30,992 bases of DNA from Stenotrophomonas sp. UBA2302 (GTDB lineage: Bacteria; Pseudomonadota; Gammaproteobacteria; Xanthomonadales; Xanthomonadaceae), in NCBI GenBank assembly GCA_002345545.1, contig DDVW01000007.1, positions 1-30,992 of the forward strand, read 5' to 3'. Below, piece by piece: positions 8,442 to 19,029 of the stretch (its first letter is position 1; each line of letters starts with the position of its first letter). Below the pieces are notes generated by a model. The model saw only the letters and a program-made list of their open reading frames with translations, was not told the origin of the DNA and searched no databases. Position numbers and translations under genes: made by a program.

Positions 8442-8782
8442 CGCAGTCTCCGGATCCGCTCGGCGGGGCTGACCACGTCGGTCAGGCGCACACCGAAGCG
8501 GTCGTTGATCACCACCACTTCGCCGTGGGCGATCAGGGTGCCGTTGACGAACACGTCCAGCGATTCGCCAGCGCCGCGCTCCAGTTCCACCACCGAGCCC
8601 TGGTTGAGCTGCAGCAGGTTGCGGATCGGCACGCGCGCGCGGCCCACTTCCAGCGACAGGGTCACCGGCACATCGAGGATCACGTCCAGGTCCAGGTCGG
8701 TGGTGGCGATGCCGTCGGCCTTCAGGTCAGCGAACTGGGCCGGGGCGGCCTGCGGGGTATCGGGGGTCTGGGTGTCAGTCAT
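8438..8782 (-). CDS. fliN: FliN, C-ring switch protein
   Basis: FliN forms the lower rim of the flagellar C-ring and docks FliH-FliI. The 114-residue product has a short variable N-terminus and a SpoA (surface presentation of antigens) domain from about residue 30. Typical motifs are DVPVTLSLEVGRARVPIRNL, followed by GSVVELERGAGESLDVFVNG and VVINDRFGVRLTD. It overlaps the end of fliM by eight bases and the start of fliO by four. Confidence 0.97.
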   Translation of the reverse strand: MTDTQTPDTPQAAPAQFADLKADGIATTDLDLDVILDVPVTLSLEVGRARVPIRNLLQLNQGSVVELERGAGESLDVFVNGTLIAHGEVVVINDRFGVRLTDVVSPAERIRRLR

Positions 8783-9791
8783 GGCTTTCTTCCTGGATCG
8801 CCGGCAGCGGCTTGCGGGTGCCGGGCGGATGGGTCGCGGTGATCTTGATGGCGTTGCGCTCGTTGGCCACGCCGAATTGCCCGGTGAAGACCGGGATGCC
8901 TTCCACGCACAGCGGCACGTCCTTGGGCAGCTCGATGGGCAGGACGTCGCCGATCTTCAGCCGGGTGAGGTCGCGCAGGCTCATCCGGCGCTTGGCCAGC
9001 ACGCTGGAAAGCTCCACTTCGGCGGAGTTGAGCTGCTCGCGCAGCATGATTGCCCAGCTTTCGTCGCGGTCGTTGCGGTCGCTCTGGATGCCGGCGTCGA
9101 GCAGTTCGCGGATCGGTTCCAGCATCGAATACGGCAGGGTGATGTGGATGTCGCCGCCACCGCCATCCAGCTCGACGTGGAAGCGGGTGACCACCACGTA
9201 CTCGCGCGGGCTGACGATATTGGCGAAGTGCGGGTTGATCTCCGAGTTGATGTACTCGAAGTCCACGTTCATCACCGGCCCCCAGGCCTCGCGCAGGTCG
9301 GCGAAGGTCTGCTTGATCATCAGGTGGATCACGCGCATCTCGGTGGCGGTGAACTCGCGACCCTCGATGCGGGTGGGGTAGCGGCCGTCGCCGCCGAAGA
9401 AGTTGTCGACCACGGCGAACACCAGGGTCGGCTCGAACACGATCAGGCCAGTGCCACGCAATGGCTTGAAACGGATCAGGTTGAGATTGGTCGGCACGTA
9501 CAGCGAGTGCAGGTAGTCGCCGAACTTGATCAGCTCGATACCGCGCACCGACAGCTCGGCCGAACGCCGGATCAGGTTGAACAGACCGATCCGCCACAGC
9601 CGGGCGAAGCGTTCGTTGACCATCTCCAGGGTTGGCATGCGGCCGCGGATGATGCGGTCCTGGCTGGCGAAATCGTAGGTGCGGGCTTCGCCGGGGGCCG
9701 GGCCCTCGTCCTCGGTATTGACCTCGCCGGAATCGACGCCATGCAGCAGCGCATCGATTTCGTCCTGGGACAGCAGATCGTTGATGCTCAT
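8775..9791 (-). CDS. fliM: FliM, C-ring switch protein (CheY-P receptor)
   Basis: FliM is the C-ring component that binds phosphorylated CheY and controls rotation direction. The 338-residue length is normal. The N-terminal CheY-binding peptide is present (LLSQDEIDALL, residues 5-15). The middle domain (about 50-235) carries the conserved GDGRYPTRIEGREFTATEMR stretch. The SpoA-like C-terminal domain (about 250-325) contains LTRLKIGDVLPIELPKDVPL. It starts nine bases after fliL and overlaps fliN. Confidence 0.98.
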   Translation of the reverse strand: MSINDLLSQDEIDALLHGVDSGEVNTEDEGPAPGEARTYDFASQDRIIRGRMPTLEMVNERFARLWRIGLFNLIRRSAELSVRGIELIKFGDYLHSLYVPTNLNLIRFKPLRGTGLIVFEPTLVFAVVDNFFGGDGRYPTRIEGREFTATEMRVIHLMIKQTFADLREAWGPVMNVDFEYINSEINPHFANIVSPREYVVVTRFHVELDGGGGDIHITLPYSMLEPIRELLDAGIQSDRNDRDESWAIMLREQLNSAEVELSSVLAKRRMSLRDLTRLKIGDVLPIELPKDVPLCVEGIPVFTGQFGVANERNAIKITATHPPGTRKPLPAIQEESHD

Positions 9792-9800
9792 CGGCGTGCC

Positions 9801-10313
9801 TTACTGGGTCACGAAACTGGTGAACAGCAGTTCGTCGGCACTCTTCTTGCCGGTCTCCCTGCTCATCAGCTTGTGCACTTCGGCCAGCGCCTCGGCCTGC
9901 AGCTTCTCCTTGCCGGCGCGGTCGGCGATCTGTTCCACCTGCACCTGCGAAAACAGCATCAGCAGCCGCGCGCGGATGGCCGGGGCGTGGGTCTGCAGCG
10001 CGGCCACGGCCTCCGGATCGCGGGTCATCAGCTGCACTTCGACCTGCAGGTAGCGTGGGCCGTCGAAGGTGCTGTCGAGGTTGACCACGAAGGCCGGGTC
10101 GAGCGCGAAGTACTGGGCCGGCGCCGGCTTTGCCGGGGCCGAGGATTTCACCGCCGCCTCGACCTTGCCCTGGGTGAAATACCACACCGCGCCACCGGCG
10201 GCGCCAGCGGCCAGCAGGGCGATCAGGGCGGTCACCAGCAGCGAACGCCGGGGCGTGGCGGTGGCGTCCTTGGTATCGGGGGAATTACGGGATTTGTCGG
10301 CGGCTGCGGCCAC
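9801..10313 (-). CDS. fliL: FliL, flagellar basal-body-associated membrane protein
   Basis: FliL is a bitopic inner-membrane protein around the stator units that supports torque. The 170-residue product has a short charged cytoplasmic N-terminus, one membrane segment (about 25-46) and a periplasmic domain with YFALDPAFVVNLDS and RYLQVEVQLMTRDPEAVAAL, both typical of FliL. It starts with GTG, with GAGGAG eight bases upstream. A sigma-54 element precedes it, so fliL-R may be separately boosted within the larger operon. Confidence 0.96.
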   Translation of the reverse strand: MAAAADKSRNSPDTKDATATPRRSLLVTALIALLAAGAAGGAVWYFTQGKVEAAVKSSAPAKPAPAQYFALDPAFVVNLDSTFDGPRYLQVEVQLMTRDPEAVAALQTHAPAIRARLLMLFSQVQVEQIADRAGKEKLQAEALAEVHKLMSRETGKKSADELLFTSFVTQ

Positions 10314-10345
10314 GGTGTGCTCCTCGGGAATGCTGCCCCTTCCGA

Positions 10346-10361
10346 TGCAAGCCGTGTGCCC
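10346..10361 (-). promoter_or_regulatory. Sigma-54 promoter upstream of fliL
   Basis: The minus strand reads GGGCACACGGCTTGCA: GG (10360-10359) and GC (10348-10347) are 10 bases apart, with GGCAC and TTGCA intact. It sits in the only sizeable gap of the fli operon (83 bases between fliK and fliL), with a predicted start near 10336, 23 bases before the fliL GTG. Confidence 0.7.
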
Positions 10362-10396
10362 AAATGGCGTGGCCGGCCGCTATGGCCGGTACCGGT

Positions 10397-11458
10397 TCAG
10401 GCGTAGGTGTCCAGCAAACCGCGCAGATAGCGCATGGGCGCGGCCTGTTCCGTCACAGGCGAACCACCGCCCTCAGCGACGGAGGCCCTGGACGCGTCGG
10501 CGCCGGCACGCGCATCCTCGTCCGCAGGGGCATCCCGCTGCTGGCCGACATCGGCCTGGGCCAGCTGCAATCCCTGCTCGCCGAGCATTTCCCGCAGCCG
10601 CGGCAGGCTGTTTTCCAGCGCGCTGCGGACTTCGGCGTGGGCACTGCTGAAGGTGGCATGGACGCGGTCACCATCCAGTTGCAGCTTCACGTCGATCTGG
10701 CCCATGTCGTGCGGGGTGACGCGGATATGGGCATGGCCGATCTTCTGCTCGGCCATCCAGCCGATGCGTGCACCGAAGGCTTCGTCAAAATCCGGACTCT
10801 GCACATCGGGTGGAGCGCCAGGGACGATGCTGGAAGTGGCGGCGGGGGCGCGCGCTTCCGGTGCGCTGATGCCCTGCAGGATCTGCTGGAACGCGAGCAG
10901 ATCCGGGCTGTCGGTGCTGTCGTCGATCCCGGCGGCCACGGCCGCGGGCGGCAGTGAGATCTGCGGCAGGGCGTCCGGCGTGCTTTTCGTGCTTGCCGCA
11001 AGAGCTGTGGCGGCGGCCGGCAAAGCCGTTGCCAGCGTTTGCGGGAGGGCGGCAGGAAGCTGCTTGCCGGCCGCCGCTGCCGCGGTGGGCGGCGGCGGAG
11101 CGGCGGGCTGCACAGGTTCGGCCGGCGGTGGAATCAGCGCGGAAAGGCCCAGCGGCGGCCACGGCGTATCGCTGCTGTGGTCATCGGCATCGCCGGATGA
11201 CGGCTTTTCGACACCTGCGTCCTCACTGACCGAGGTTTCCGCTGTCGGCGTGTCCTCGTCGGGTCGGGTGCCGGAATCCTGACGCGGCGTGTTGCCATCG
11301 GCTGCAGGTGCGATGTTTCCGCCGGACCCGGTCGCCGGGTTCAGCAGGGCATCGAAACCGCCCGCCGGCTTGTCTGTCGATGACCCGCCGGAACGTGCAC
11401 CCGCTGCGGCATGGCCGGCAGCGGACGCGGCGGTGGCGCCCAATGGCAGGGTGTTCAT
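10397..11458 (-). CDS. fliK: FliK, hook-length control protein
   Basis: FliK is the secreted molecular ruler that measures hook length and triggers the FlhB specificity switch. The 353-residue product has a long low-complexity N-terminal and middle part rich in Ala, Pro, Ser and Asp (about 1-220, with a proline run near 110-125). The conserved C-terminal domain (about 228-305) includes RIGWMAEQKIGHAHIRVTPH and DMGQIDVKLQLDGDRVHATF. Low conservation outside the C-terminus is normal for FliK. It overlaps fliJ by four bases (ATGA). Confidence 0.93.
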   Translation of the reverse strand: MNTLPLGATAASAAGHAAAGARSGGSSTDKPAGGFDALLNPATGSGGNIAPAADGNTPRQDSGTRPDEDTPTAETSVSEDAGVEKPSSGDADDHSSDTPWPPLGLSALIPPPAEPVQPAAPPPPTAAAAAGKQLPAALPQTLATALPAAATALAASTKSTPDALPQISLPPAAVAAGIDDSTDSPDLLAFQQILQGISAPEARAPAATSSIVPGAPPDVQSPDFDEAFGARIGWMAEQKIGHAHIRVTPHDMGQIDVKLQLDGDRVHATFSSAHAEVRSALENSLPRLREMLGEQGLQLAQADVGQQRDAPADEDARAGADASRASVAEGGGSPVTEQAAPMRYLRGLLDTYA

Positions 11459-11907
11459 GCCGGCTCCCCGTCATCGGCGGCCTTGGCCAGGCGCACGCGG
11501 CGGGCGCCGAGATCGTCCATCTCGCGCTGGTCACGGCGTTCGGCCACCTGCTTTTCCTGCGCGCGATAGCTGGCGGCCAGCTGTTCCAGCACCTGTTTGT
11601 CGCGCGAGGCCAGCAGCAGCCGCGCGCGCTCGGCGTCGACGTGTTCGCGGTTGCTGTCCACGGTCCTGCTCTGGGTCTGCACGGCGTTGTCCAAACGATC
11701 GAGGAATGCCCGCCGGTTCATCAGTTGCGCGGCGCTGGTGGCCGACAGCTGCGCATTGGCGTAGTCGTCGGCGTACTGGCGCAGTTCGGCCAGCCGCGAC
11801 TGGTGCATGTCCAGGGTTTTCTGGCGCTCGGCCAGAGCCTTGGCCACTTCATCTTCGCGGTCCTGCGCGTGGCGCAGCAGCGGATCGAGGCGACGGGACG
11901 GACTCAT
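11455..11907 (-). CDS. fliJ: FliJ, export ATPase stalk protein
   Basis: FliJ is the coiled-coil stalk inserted in the FliI ATPase ring. It links the ring to FlhA and recycles chaperones. The 150-residue product is almost entirely helical and charged, with long Arg/Glu/Ala/Leu heptad-like stretches, and has a typical start (MSPSRRLDPLLRHAQDREDE). It overlaps fliI and fliK by four bases each, in the invariant order fliH-I-J-K. Confidence 0.94.
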   Translation of the reverse strand: MSPSRRLDPLLRHAQDREDEVAKALAERQKTLDMHQSRLAELRQYADDYANAQLSATSAAQLMNRRAFLDRLDNAVQTQSRTVDSNREHVDAERARLLLASRDKQVLEQLAASYRAQEKQVAERRDQREMDDLGARRVRLAKAADDGEPA

Positions 11908-13283
11908 GCGGGTTTCTCGCTGTCTACCAGTTGTTGCAATGCTTCCAGGCTCTGATCCAGTGCGGCGGCGTTGTGCACGTCCTGGCCGAGGAACTCCATG
12001 ATCTCCGGCCAGCGCGCCAGCGCCTCGTCGGTGAGCGGGTCGTTGCCGCGCTGGTAGGCGCCGATGGCGATCAGGTCGCGGTTGGCCGAGTAGGCCGAGA
12101 CCAGCTGCTTGAGCTTGCGGATGCGGGCGCGCCAGGTGTCGTCGGCGATGTCCTGGACCACGCGGCTGACCGAGGATTCCACGTCGATGGCCGGGTACAG
12201 ACCGCTGTCAGCCACCCGCCGCGAGAGCAGGATGTGGCCGTCGAGAATGGCACGGGCGGCATCGGCGATCGGATCCTGCGGGTCGTCACCTTCGGTCAGC
12301 ACCGTGTAGAAGGCGGTGATCGAGCCGCGGCCCTTGGCGCCATTGCCGGCGCGTTCGACCAGCGCCGGCAGCTTGGCGAACACCGACGGCGGATAGCCGC
12401 GGGTGGTCGGCGGCTCGCCCACGGACAGGCCGATCTCGCGCTGCGCCTGGGCGAAGCGGGTCAGCGAATCCATCAGCAGCAGTACGTTCAGGCCCTGGTC
12501 GCGGAACCATTCGGCGATCGCGGTTGCCCGGTAGGCGCCGTGCAGGCGCGCCAGCGGTGGCCGGTCGGCCGGGCTGGCAACCACTACGGCGCGGCGCAGG
12601 CCTTCTTCGCCCAGCGTGCTTTCGACGAAATCGCGCACTTCGCGGCCACGCTCACCGATCAGGCCGACCACGATCACGTCGGCGGCGGTGAAACGGGTCA
12701 TCATCCCCAGCAGCGTGGATTTGCCCACGCCGGAGCCGGCGAACAGGCCCACGCGCTGGCCGCGGCCGATCGGCAGCAGCGCGTTGATCGCGCGCACGCC
12801 CACGTCCAGCGGCTGGGTGATGGGTTCACGCGCCAGCGGGTTGATCGCCACACCGGCCATGCCGACGCTGCCTTCGGCACGGATCGGGCCCTTGCCATCC
12901 AGCGGAATGCCGTCCGAATCGATGACGCGGCCGAGCAGGCCTTCACCGACCTCGACGCCACCGCGATGGAACGACGGAACGACCCGCGCGTTGGGCAGCA
13001 GGCCATGCAGCTCGGCACTGGGCATCAGGTAGGTGCGGTCGCCGGAGAAGCCGACCACTTCGGCATCGACCCAGCCACCGTCGATGACTTCCACCTTGCA
13101 GCTGGCGCCCATCGGCGCCTCGCAGCCGACGGCTTCAAGGGTCAGGCCGACAGCACGGCGCAGCACCCCTTCGCGGATCAGACCATGGCCGTGGCCGTTG
13201 TCCAGGGTGATGTCATCCAGCCGCGCGGCCAGGCGCAGGTTGCGTGCGGTGGCCCAGTCGACGGGCGAGGGGGCGGCATTCAT
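11904..13283 (-). CDS. fliI: FliI, flagellum-specific export ATPase
   Basis: FliI is the hexameric ATPase of the flagellar export apparatus, related to the F1 beta subunit. The 459-residue product has an N-terminal beta domain (to about 110) and a catalytic domain. The catalytic domain carries Walker A AGSGVGKST (182-190), GERGREV (210-216) and a Walker B stretch VLLLMDS (267-273) followed by LTRFAQAQREIGLSVGEPPT, the family signature. The C-terminal helical part contains RDLIAIGAYQRGNDPLTDEA. Start and stop overlap fliH and fliJ as ATGA. Confidence 0.98.
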   Translation of the reverse strand: MNAAPSPVDWATARNLRLAARLDDITLDNGHGHGLIREGVLRRAVGLTLEAVGCEAPMGASCKVEVIDGGWVDAEVVGFSGDRTYLMPSAELHGLLPNARVVPSFHRGGVEVGEGLLGRVIDSDGIPLDGKGPIRAEGSVGMAGVAINPLAREPITQPLDVGVRAINALLPIGRGQRVGLFAGSGVGKSTLLGMMTRFTAADVIVVGLIGERGREVRDFVESTLGEEGLRRAVVVASPADRPPLARLHGAYRATAIAEWFRDQGLNVLLLMDSLTRFAQAQREIGLSVGEPPTTRGYPPSVFAKLPALVERAGNGAKGRGSITAFYTVLTEGDDPQDPIADAARAILDGHILLSRRVADSGLYPAIDVESSVSRVVQDIADDTWRARIRKLKQLVSAYSANRDLIAIGAYQRGNDPLTDEALARWPEIMEFLGQDVHNAAALDQSLEALQQLVDSEKPA

Positions 13284-13936
13284 TGACCGGCTCCGGCGCG
13301 ACGCATGACCGTCGCCAGCACCGAGCGCAGGCGCGCATCCAGCGTCCCGTCGATACGGACCGCTTCGGCATGCACGCGCAGGTCGCCGCGGCTCAGGCCC
13401 ATGTCCGGCGCCAGCCGCTGGCCTTCGGGCAGCGACAGCAGTGGCGCCAGCGCGGCGATATCGTCCGGGTGCAGGCGCACCTCGACCTCGCGGTTGCTGT
13501 TGCCGACGGTGGCGATGGCTTCCTTGACCAGTGCCGCCAGCAGCGCCGGTTCGGCCTCGTAGGCGCGGCCGACCAGGTTGCCGGCGATACGTACTGAAAG
13601 ATCGCCCAGCGCACCGACCACCTCGTCCTCCAGCCGTGCCAGCGGCCGGGTGAAGTTGTCGAGAATGCCTTCGATCTGCGCGATCAGCCGGCGCACCTCG
13701 GCCTGGCCCTGCGCATAGCCTTGCGCATGACCCTCGGCATGGCCTTCCTCCTGGCCCTCGCGGCGTGCCGCGTCCTGGATGGCCTCGATTTCTTCCAGCG
13801 TGGGCAGCTGCATCGGCGGCGGTGCCGGCTCGGACGCGATCGGCTCCTGCAGAAGTTCATCGGTCACGGTTTCGATGACCGGAGCCAGCGGCGCGCTCAT
13901 CAGGTCCGGGGCATGCCAGCGGATGGCGCCGTTCAC
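13280..13936 (-). CDS. fliH: FliH, export ATPase regulator
   Basis: FliH is the FliI-binding regulator that anchors the ATPase to the C-ring through FliN. The 218-residue product has an acidic, Pro-rich N-terminus. A helical middle follows with Gly/Ala/Glu-spaced repeats (GQEEGHAEGHAQGYAQGQAE, about 75-95), the typical GxxxG-like FliH repeat region. The C-terminal domain has GNSNREVEVRLHPDDIAALA. It starts with GTG overlapping the fliG stop (GTGA); an in-frame ATG twelve codons further in is possible. Confidence 0.95.
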   Translation of the reverse strand: MNGAIRWHAPDLMSAPLAPVIETVTDELLQEPIASEPAPPPMQLPTLEEIEAIQDAARREGQEEGHAEGHAQGYAQGQAEVRRLIAQIEGILDNFTRPLARLEDEVVGALGDLSVRIAGNLVGRAYEAEPALLAALVKEAIATVGNSNREVEVRLHPDDIAALAPLLSLPEGQRLAPDMGLSRGDLRVHAEAVRIDGTLDARLRSVLATVMRRAGAGQ

Positions 13937-14937
13937 AGCATCGCCTCGGCGTTGCCGCCCAGGGTGACGGTGCCTTCATCGGCCATGCGCTTGACGATGG
14001 CGAGGATCTCGCGCTGTGCGCCCTCCACATCGGACAGCCGCACCGGGCCGCGTGCCTCCATGTCTTCGAGCAGGATCTCGGCGGCACGCTGGGACATGTT
14101 GCGGGTGATCTTGTCGCGCACCTTGATGTCGGCGCCACGCAGCGCCAGTCCCAGCCGCTCGCCGCTGACCTCGCGCAGCACCAGCTGCATCTCGCGGTCG
14201 TCCAGGTCGACCAGATCGTCGAACACGAACATCAGGTCCTGGATGCGGCTGCCGAGCGGGGCGTCGATCTGTGCGATCGCACCGAGGATGGCCTGGTCCT
14301 GGCCGCCGTCCATGTAGTTGAGGATATTGGCCGCGCACTGCACGCCGCCGATGTTGGACGACTTCAGGTTCTGGTTGCCGGCGAACTGGCGCTCCATGAT
14401 TTCGTTCAGCTCGTTCAACGCATTGGGCGGAATGCCGTCCAGCGTGGCGATGCGCAGCAGCACGTCGACGCGGGTGCGCTCGGGCAGCAGCTTCAGCGCG
14501 TCGGCGGCCTGGTCGGTTTCCAGGTGCGCCATGACGATGGCGATGATCTGCGGGTGCTCGTTGCGTACCAGGTCGGCCACCGCGCGCGGGTCCATCCACT
14601 TGAGCGCATCCAGCCCGGTGGTGTTGCGGCCGAGCAGGATGCGGTCGATCAGATTGCCGGCCTTCTCGGTACCCAGCGCCTGTACCAGCATGTTGCGGAT
14701 GTAGTCGTCCGAGCCGACGGACAGCGAGGTCTTGTTGCCGAGTTCGTTGCCGAAATCGTCCATCACCTGCTGCACCTGCTCGCGGGTGACATCGTTGAGG
14801 GTGGCCATGGCGATGCCGATCTTCTGCACCTCCTTGGGTTCCATGTGCTTGAGCACTTCGGCGGCATCCTGCTCGCCGAGCGACAGCAGCAGGACGGCGG
14901 CGCGCTGTACGCCGGTCATCTGGACGATCTCAGTCAT
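13933..14937 (-). CDS. fliG: FliG, C-ring rotor protein
   Basis: FliG couples the C-ring to the MS ring and interacts with the stator to generate torque. The 334-residue length is normal. The start MTEIVQMTGVQRAAVLLLSL is followed by the N-terminal FliF-binding domain, the middle domain with VRNEHPQIIAIVMAHLETDQ and LLPERTRVDVLLRIATLDGI, and the C-terminal torque domain with FDDLVDLDDREMQLVLREVS and DIKVRDKITRNMSQRAAEIL, holding the charged stator-facing residues. The ATG at 14937 is preferred over a TTG two codons upstream. It overlaps the fliF end by eight bases. Confidence 0.98.
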   Translation of the reverse strand: MTEIVQMTGVQRAAVLLLSLGEQDAAEVLKHMEPKEVQKIGIAMATLNDVTREQVQQVMDDFGNELGNKTSLSVGSDDYIRNMLVQALGTEKAGNLIDRILLGRNTTGLDALKWMDPRAVADLVRNEHPQIIAIVMAHLETDQAADALKLLPERTRVDVLLRIATLDGIPPNALNELNEIMERQFAGNQNLKSSNIGGVQCAANILNYMDGGQDQAILGAIAQIDAPLGSRIQDLMFVFDDLVDLDDREMQLVLREVSGERLGLALRGADIKVRDKITRNMSQRAAEILLEDMEARGPVRLSDVEGAQREILAIVKRMADEGTVTLGGNAEAML

Positions 14938-16573
14938 TGGCAACCCAACCCTTCACCACCTGTGCCACGCGCTTGGAATCGGCCTGCACCGCTTCACGCG
15001 CCATCCGCAAACGTTCCTCATAGGCATCCACCGGCAGTGCCAGTTGTGCCGGTGCGCCCAGCTGCAACTGGTCCGGCGCCAGCGCCGTCGCACCGTCGGC
15101 CCCGTCCATGACCTGCACGTCGGCGGTCAGTGGATCCTCGTCACTACCGGGCAGGGCCTTGGGCGGGCCGGAAATCTGCCGCAGCGCCGGACGCAGCACG
15201 CCAAACAGTAGCGCCAGCACCACAATGGCACCCAGCAGCAGGCGCAGTCCGTCACGGACCTGCGGGTGTTCCCACCACTTGGGCGTTTCCACCGGCAGCG
15301 CTTCGCGCACGAACGGGGCGTTCATCACCGACACGGTGTCACCGCGTTCGGCATTGAAACCGACCGCCTGCTTGACCAGTGCCTCGACCCGGGTGAGCTC
15401 GGCGGCGCTGAGCGGCTGGTCGCTGAGCTTGCCGTTGGCACCGGCGCGCGGGACATGGTCGACCAGCACCGCCACCGACACGCGGTTGACGCGCCCGGCC
15501 GGCTGGCGGGTGTGCTGCAGGGTGCGGTCCAGCTCGTAATTGCGAGTGGCGCTCTTGCTGGTTTCGGTCGGCGTGGCGGCATTGGCCGGCACTGCCTCCG
15601 GACCGGGCGGAGTGTTGCTGGCGGCACCGGGAATGCCTTGCGGGCCGGCGCTGGCCGAGGAATTCTCGTTGATCTGTTCGCTGCGCACCTTCTGCGGTTC
15701 GCCGTTGTACAGCTCGCGCGCTTCCTCGGTGACCGAGAAGTCCATGTCTACGCTGACTTCCGGGTTGACCCGGCCGGCGCCGGTCATCGGCTCCAGCAGC
15801 TCGCGGATGCGCTGGTTGTAGGAGGTTTCCAGGCGCCGCACCTGTTCGAACTGGGCGGCGTTGAGCGCGGCGTCGCTGTTGGGATCGGACAGGGTCAGCA
15901 GGCGGCCGCTCTGGTCGACCACGGTCACCCGTTCCGGGGCGAGGTCGGGAATGCTGGAGGCGACCATGTGCACGATCGCCTCGACCTGGTTGCGTTCCAA
16001 CTGCTGGCCGCCACGCAGTTCCAGTACGACCGAGGCGCTGGCGACATCACGCTGGCGGGTGAACGCGCTGGGCTTGGGGATGGCCAGGTGCACGCGCGCA
16101 TCGCGTACCGGGCGCAACGCGGTGATGGTGCGTACCAGCTCGGTTTCCAGTGCGTGCTGGTAGCGGGCGTTCTCGACGAACTGGCTGACGCCGAAGCCGG
16201 GATCGCGCTCCATCATTTCAAAGCCGAGGCGGCCACTGTCGGTCAGGCCGGAGCCGGCCAGCTTCAGGCGGGCATCGTGCACGTGCTTTTCCGGCACGCT
16301 GATCGCGCCGGTGGCGGCGTTGAGCTCGAACGGAATCTGCGCGGTGCGCAGCAGGTCGGTGGCCTCGGCGGTCGCCTTGGTATCCAGCCCGGTGTACAGC
16401 GGCATCATCTGCGGCTTCTGCGACCAGAAGAACACGAACAGGCCCGCCGCCACGGCGACGGCAATCATTGCCATCAGGCCCAGCCGGCGGGTGATCTGCA
16501 GACTCTGCAGCCGGTCGAACCAGGCGCCGGCTTTTTCGGAGTTGAGGGCGTCAGTGGGGAGCGCGAGTGCCAT
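14930..16573 (-). CDS. fliF: FliF, MS-ring protein
   Basis: FliF forms the MS ring, the membrane base on which the rotor and export gate assemble. The 547-residue length is typical. It has an N-terminal membrane segment (about 31-50), YscJ-type ring-building domains in the periplasmic part (for example MMPLYTGLDTKATAEATDLL and PGFGVSQFVENARYQHALET), and a second membrane segment (about 442-464). The cytoplasmic tail ends in KRVAQVVKGWVAND, the FliG-binding motif. It lies 12 bases after fliE. Confidence 0.98.
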   Translation of the reverse strand: MALALPTDALNSEKAGAWFDRLQSLQITRRLGLMAMIAVAVAAGLFVFFWSQKPQMMPLYTGLDTKATAEATDLLRTAQIPFELNAATGAISVPEKHVHDARLKLAGSGLTDSGRLGFEMMERDPGFGVSQFVENARYQHALETELVRTITALRPVRDARVHLAIPKPSAFTRQRDVASASVVLELRGGQQLERNQVEAIVHMVASSIPDLAPERVTVVDQSGRLLTLSDPNSDAALNAAQFEQVRRLETSYNQRIRELLEPMTGAGRVNPEVSVDMDFSVTEEARELYNGEPQKVRSEQINENSSASAGPQGIPGAASNTPPGPEAVPANAATPTETSKSATRNYELDRTLQHTRQPAGRVNRVSVAVLVDHVPRAGANGKLSDQPLSAAELTRVEALVKQAVGFNAERGDTVSVMNAPFVREALPVETPKWWEHPQVRDGLRLLLGAIVVLALLFGVLRPALRQISGPPKALPGSDEDPLTADVQVMDGADGATALAPDQLQLGAPAQLALPVDAYEERLRMAREAVQADSKRVAQVVKGWVAND

Positions 16574-16585
16574 GGAAGCGTGTCC

Positions 16586-16942
16586 TTACAGCGGCATGTT
16601 CATCACGTCCTGGTAGGCCTGGACGAGACGGTTGCGGACTTCCACGGTGGCGCGGAAGGCGATCTGGGACTGCTGCGAGGCGACCATCACCTGGGCCAGG
16701 TCGGCGCCGGGTTCACCGCGCTCGAAGGCGACGGCCAGCGCGCCGGACTTCTGCTGGGCATCGTTCACGCCCTTGATCGCCCCCTGCAGGGTTTCGGAAA
16801 AACTCGGGGCCGAAACCGGCTGGCCGGTGACCAGCCCGTTGATCGCGTCGCTGCGGCGGACATCGGCCAGCGGTGCGGTCGGGCCGACCTGGGTCTGGAA
16901 GGTACGGATCTGGGAAAGGATCGAATTGACGGAGTGGGACAT
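16586..16942 (-). CDS. fliE: FliE, MS-ring/rod junction protein
   Basis: FliE joins the MS ring to the proximal rod and is the first export substrate. The 118-residue product starts MSHSVNSILSQIRTFQ. It has the typical C-terminal block, with ADLAQVMVASQQSQIAFRAT followed by VEVRNRLVQAYQDVMNMPL. The frame is open a further 14 codons, but GGAAG seven bases before ATG 16942 and the sigma-54 element at 16980-16996 both support the shorter start. It is the first gene of the fliE-R operon. Confidence 0.97.
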   Translation of the reverse strand: MSHSVNSILSQIRTFQTQVGPTAPLADVRRSDAINGLVTGQPVSAPSFSETLQGAIKGVNDAQQKSGALAVAFERGEPGADLAQVMVASQQSQIAFRATVEVRNRLVQAYQDVMNMPL

Positions 16943-16979
16943 CGACAGACTTCCGGAACGGGGTTGCTGCCAATTCATG

Positions 16980-16996
16980 TGCAAGACACGTGCCTA
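16980..16996 (-). promoter_or_regulatory. Sigma-54 promoter of the fliE operon
   Basis: The minus strand reads AGGCACGTGTCTTGCA: GG (16994-16993) and GC (16982-16981) are 10 bases apart and both consensus blocks, GGCACG and TTGCA, are intact. The predicted start is near 16970, 28 bases before the fliE ATG. FleQ with RpoN is the expected activator pair, and both are encoded just upstream. Confidence 0.8.
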
Positions 16997-17117
16997 AACC
17001 GGCAGGCGGTTGAAAGGCCGTGCTGGCGTGCATTCCGCTGCGTGCGACGGCTTTCCGCCGTCCGGATTCCGGCGCTGCCGCCGGTGCCGGCGTATGCGTC
17101 GGGGCAGCAGAAAAGCA

Positions 17118-17137
17118 AAACGCCCCGAAGGGCGTTT
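17118..17137 (-). terminator. Intrinsic terminator after the FleQ gene
   Basis: A perfect 8-base stem AAACGCCC/GGGCGTTT with a 4-base loop (TTCG on the minus strand) is followed on the minus strand by TTGCTTTT. It lies 24 bases after the fleQ stop and isolates the regulatory block from the fliE operon. Confidence 0.85.
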
Positions 17138-17160
17138 GCAGGGGAGGGATACCGTGCGAG

Positions 17161-18631
<1,471 letters not shown>

Positions 18632-18639
<8 letters not shown>

Positions 18640-19015
18640 TGCCTGGCTCCTCGCGCAGACGTTCCAGGATCGGCATGACCTCCTGGATGTAGGAAAGCTT
18701 GCTGACGAAGTTGTCGGCACCGGCACGCTGGGCATGTTCGCGGTGCTCGACATCGTCGAAGTGGCTGGCGATCACGATGTAGGGTGCGTTGTCCTGGGTC
18801 TTGATCAGCCGGGTGGCCTGCAGCCCGCCCATTTCAGGCATCGCCAGATCCATCAGCACCACCTGCGGGCGCAGCGCTTCGGAACGCTCGATGGCTTCGA
18901 GCCCGTTGGCGGCACTGCCGACGATCTGTACCCACTCCACCTTGCGGAAGTGGCGCATCGCGGCGTTGATGAAACCTTCATGGTCGTCGACCAGCAGCAC
19001 GGTGAGCTTGCTCAT
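18632..19015 (-). CDS. Single-domain (receiver-only) response regulator
   Basis: This 127-residue protein is a lone receiver domain. It has the acidic pair Asp10-Asp11, phospho-acceptor Asp56 ([13 protein letters not shown]), Ser84 and Lys106 in the expected places, and no output domain. AAGGA lies five bases before the ATG. It sits between rpoN and the FleQ gene and overlaps the latter, which suggests a role in flagellar regulation, possibly by partner binding to FleQ, RpoN or a kinase. It is not obviously CheY: the sequence around Asp56 is closer to NarL-family receivers than to chemotaxis CheY. No histidine kinase is encoded in the window. The partner is unknown. Confidence 0.85.
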
Positions 19016-19029
19016 GGAAATCCTTGTTC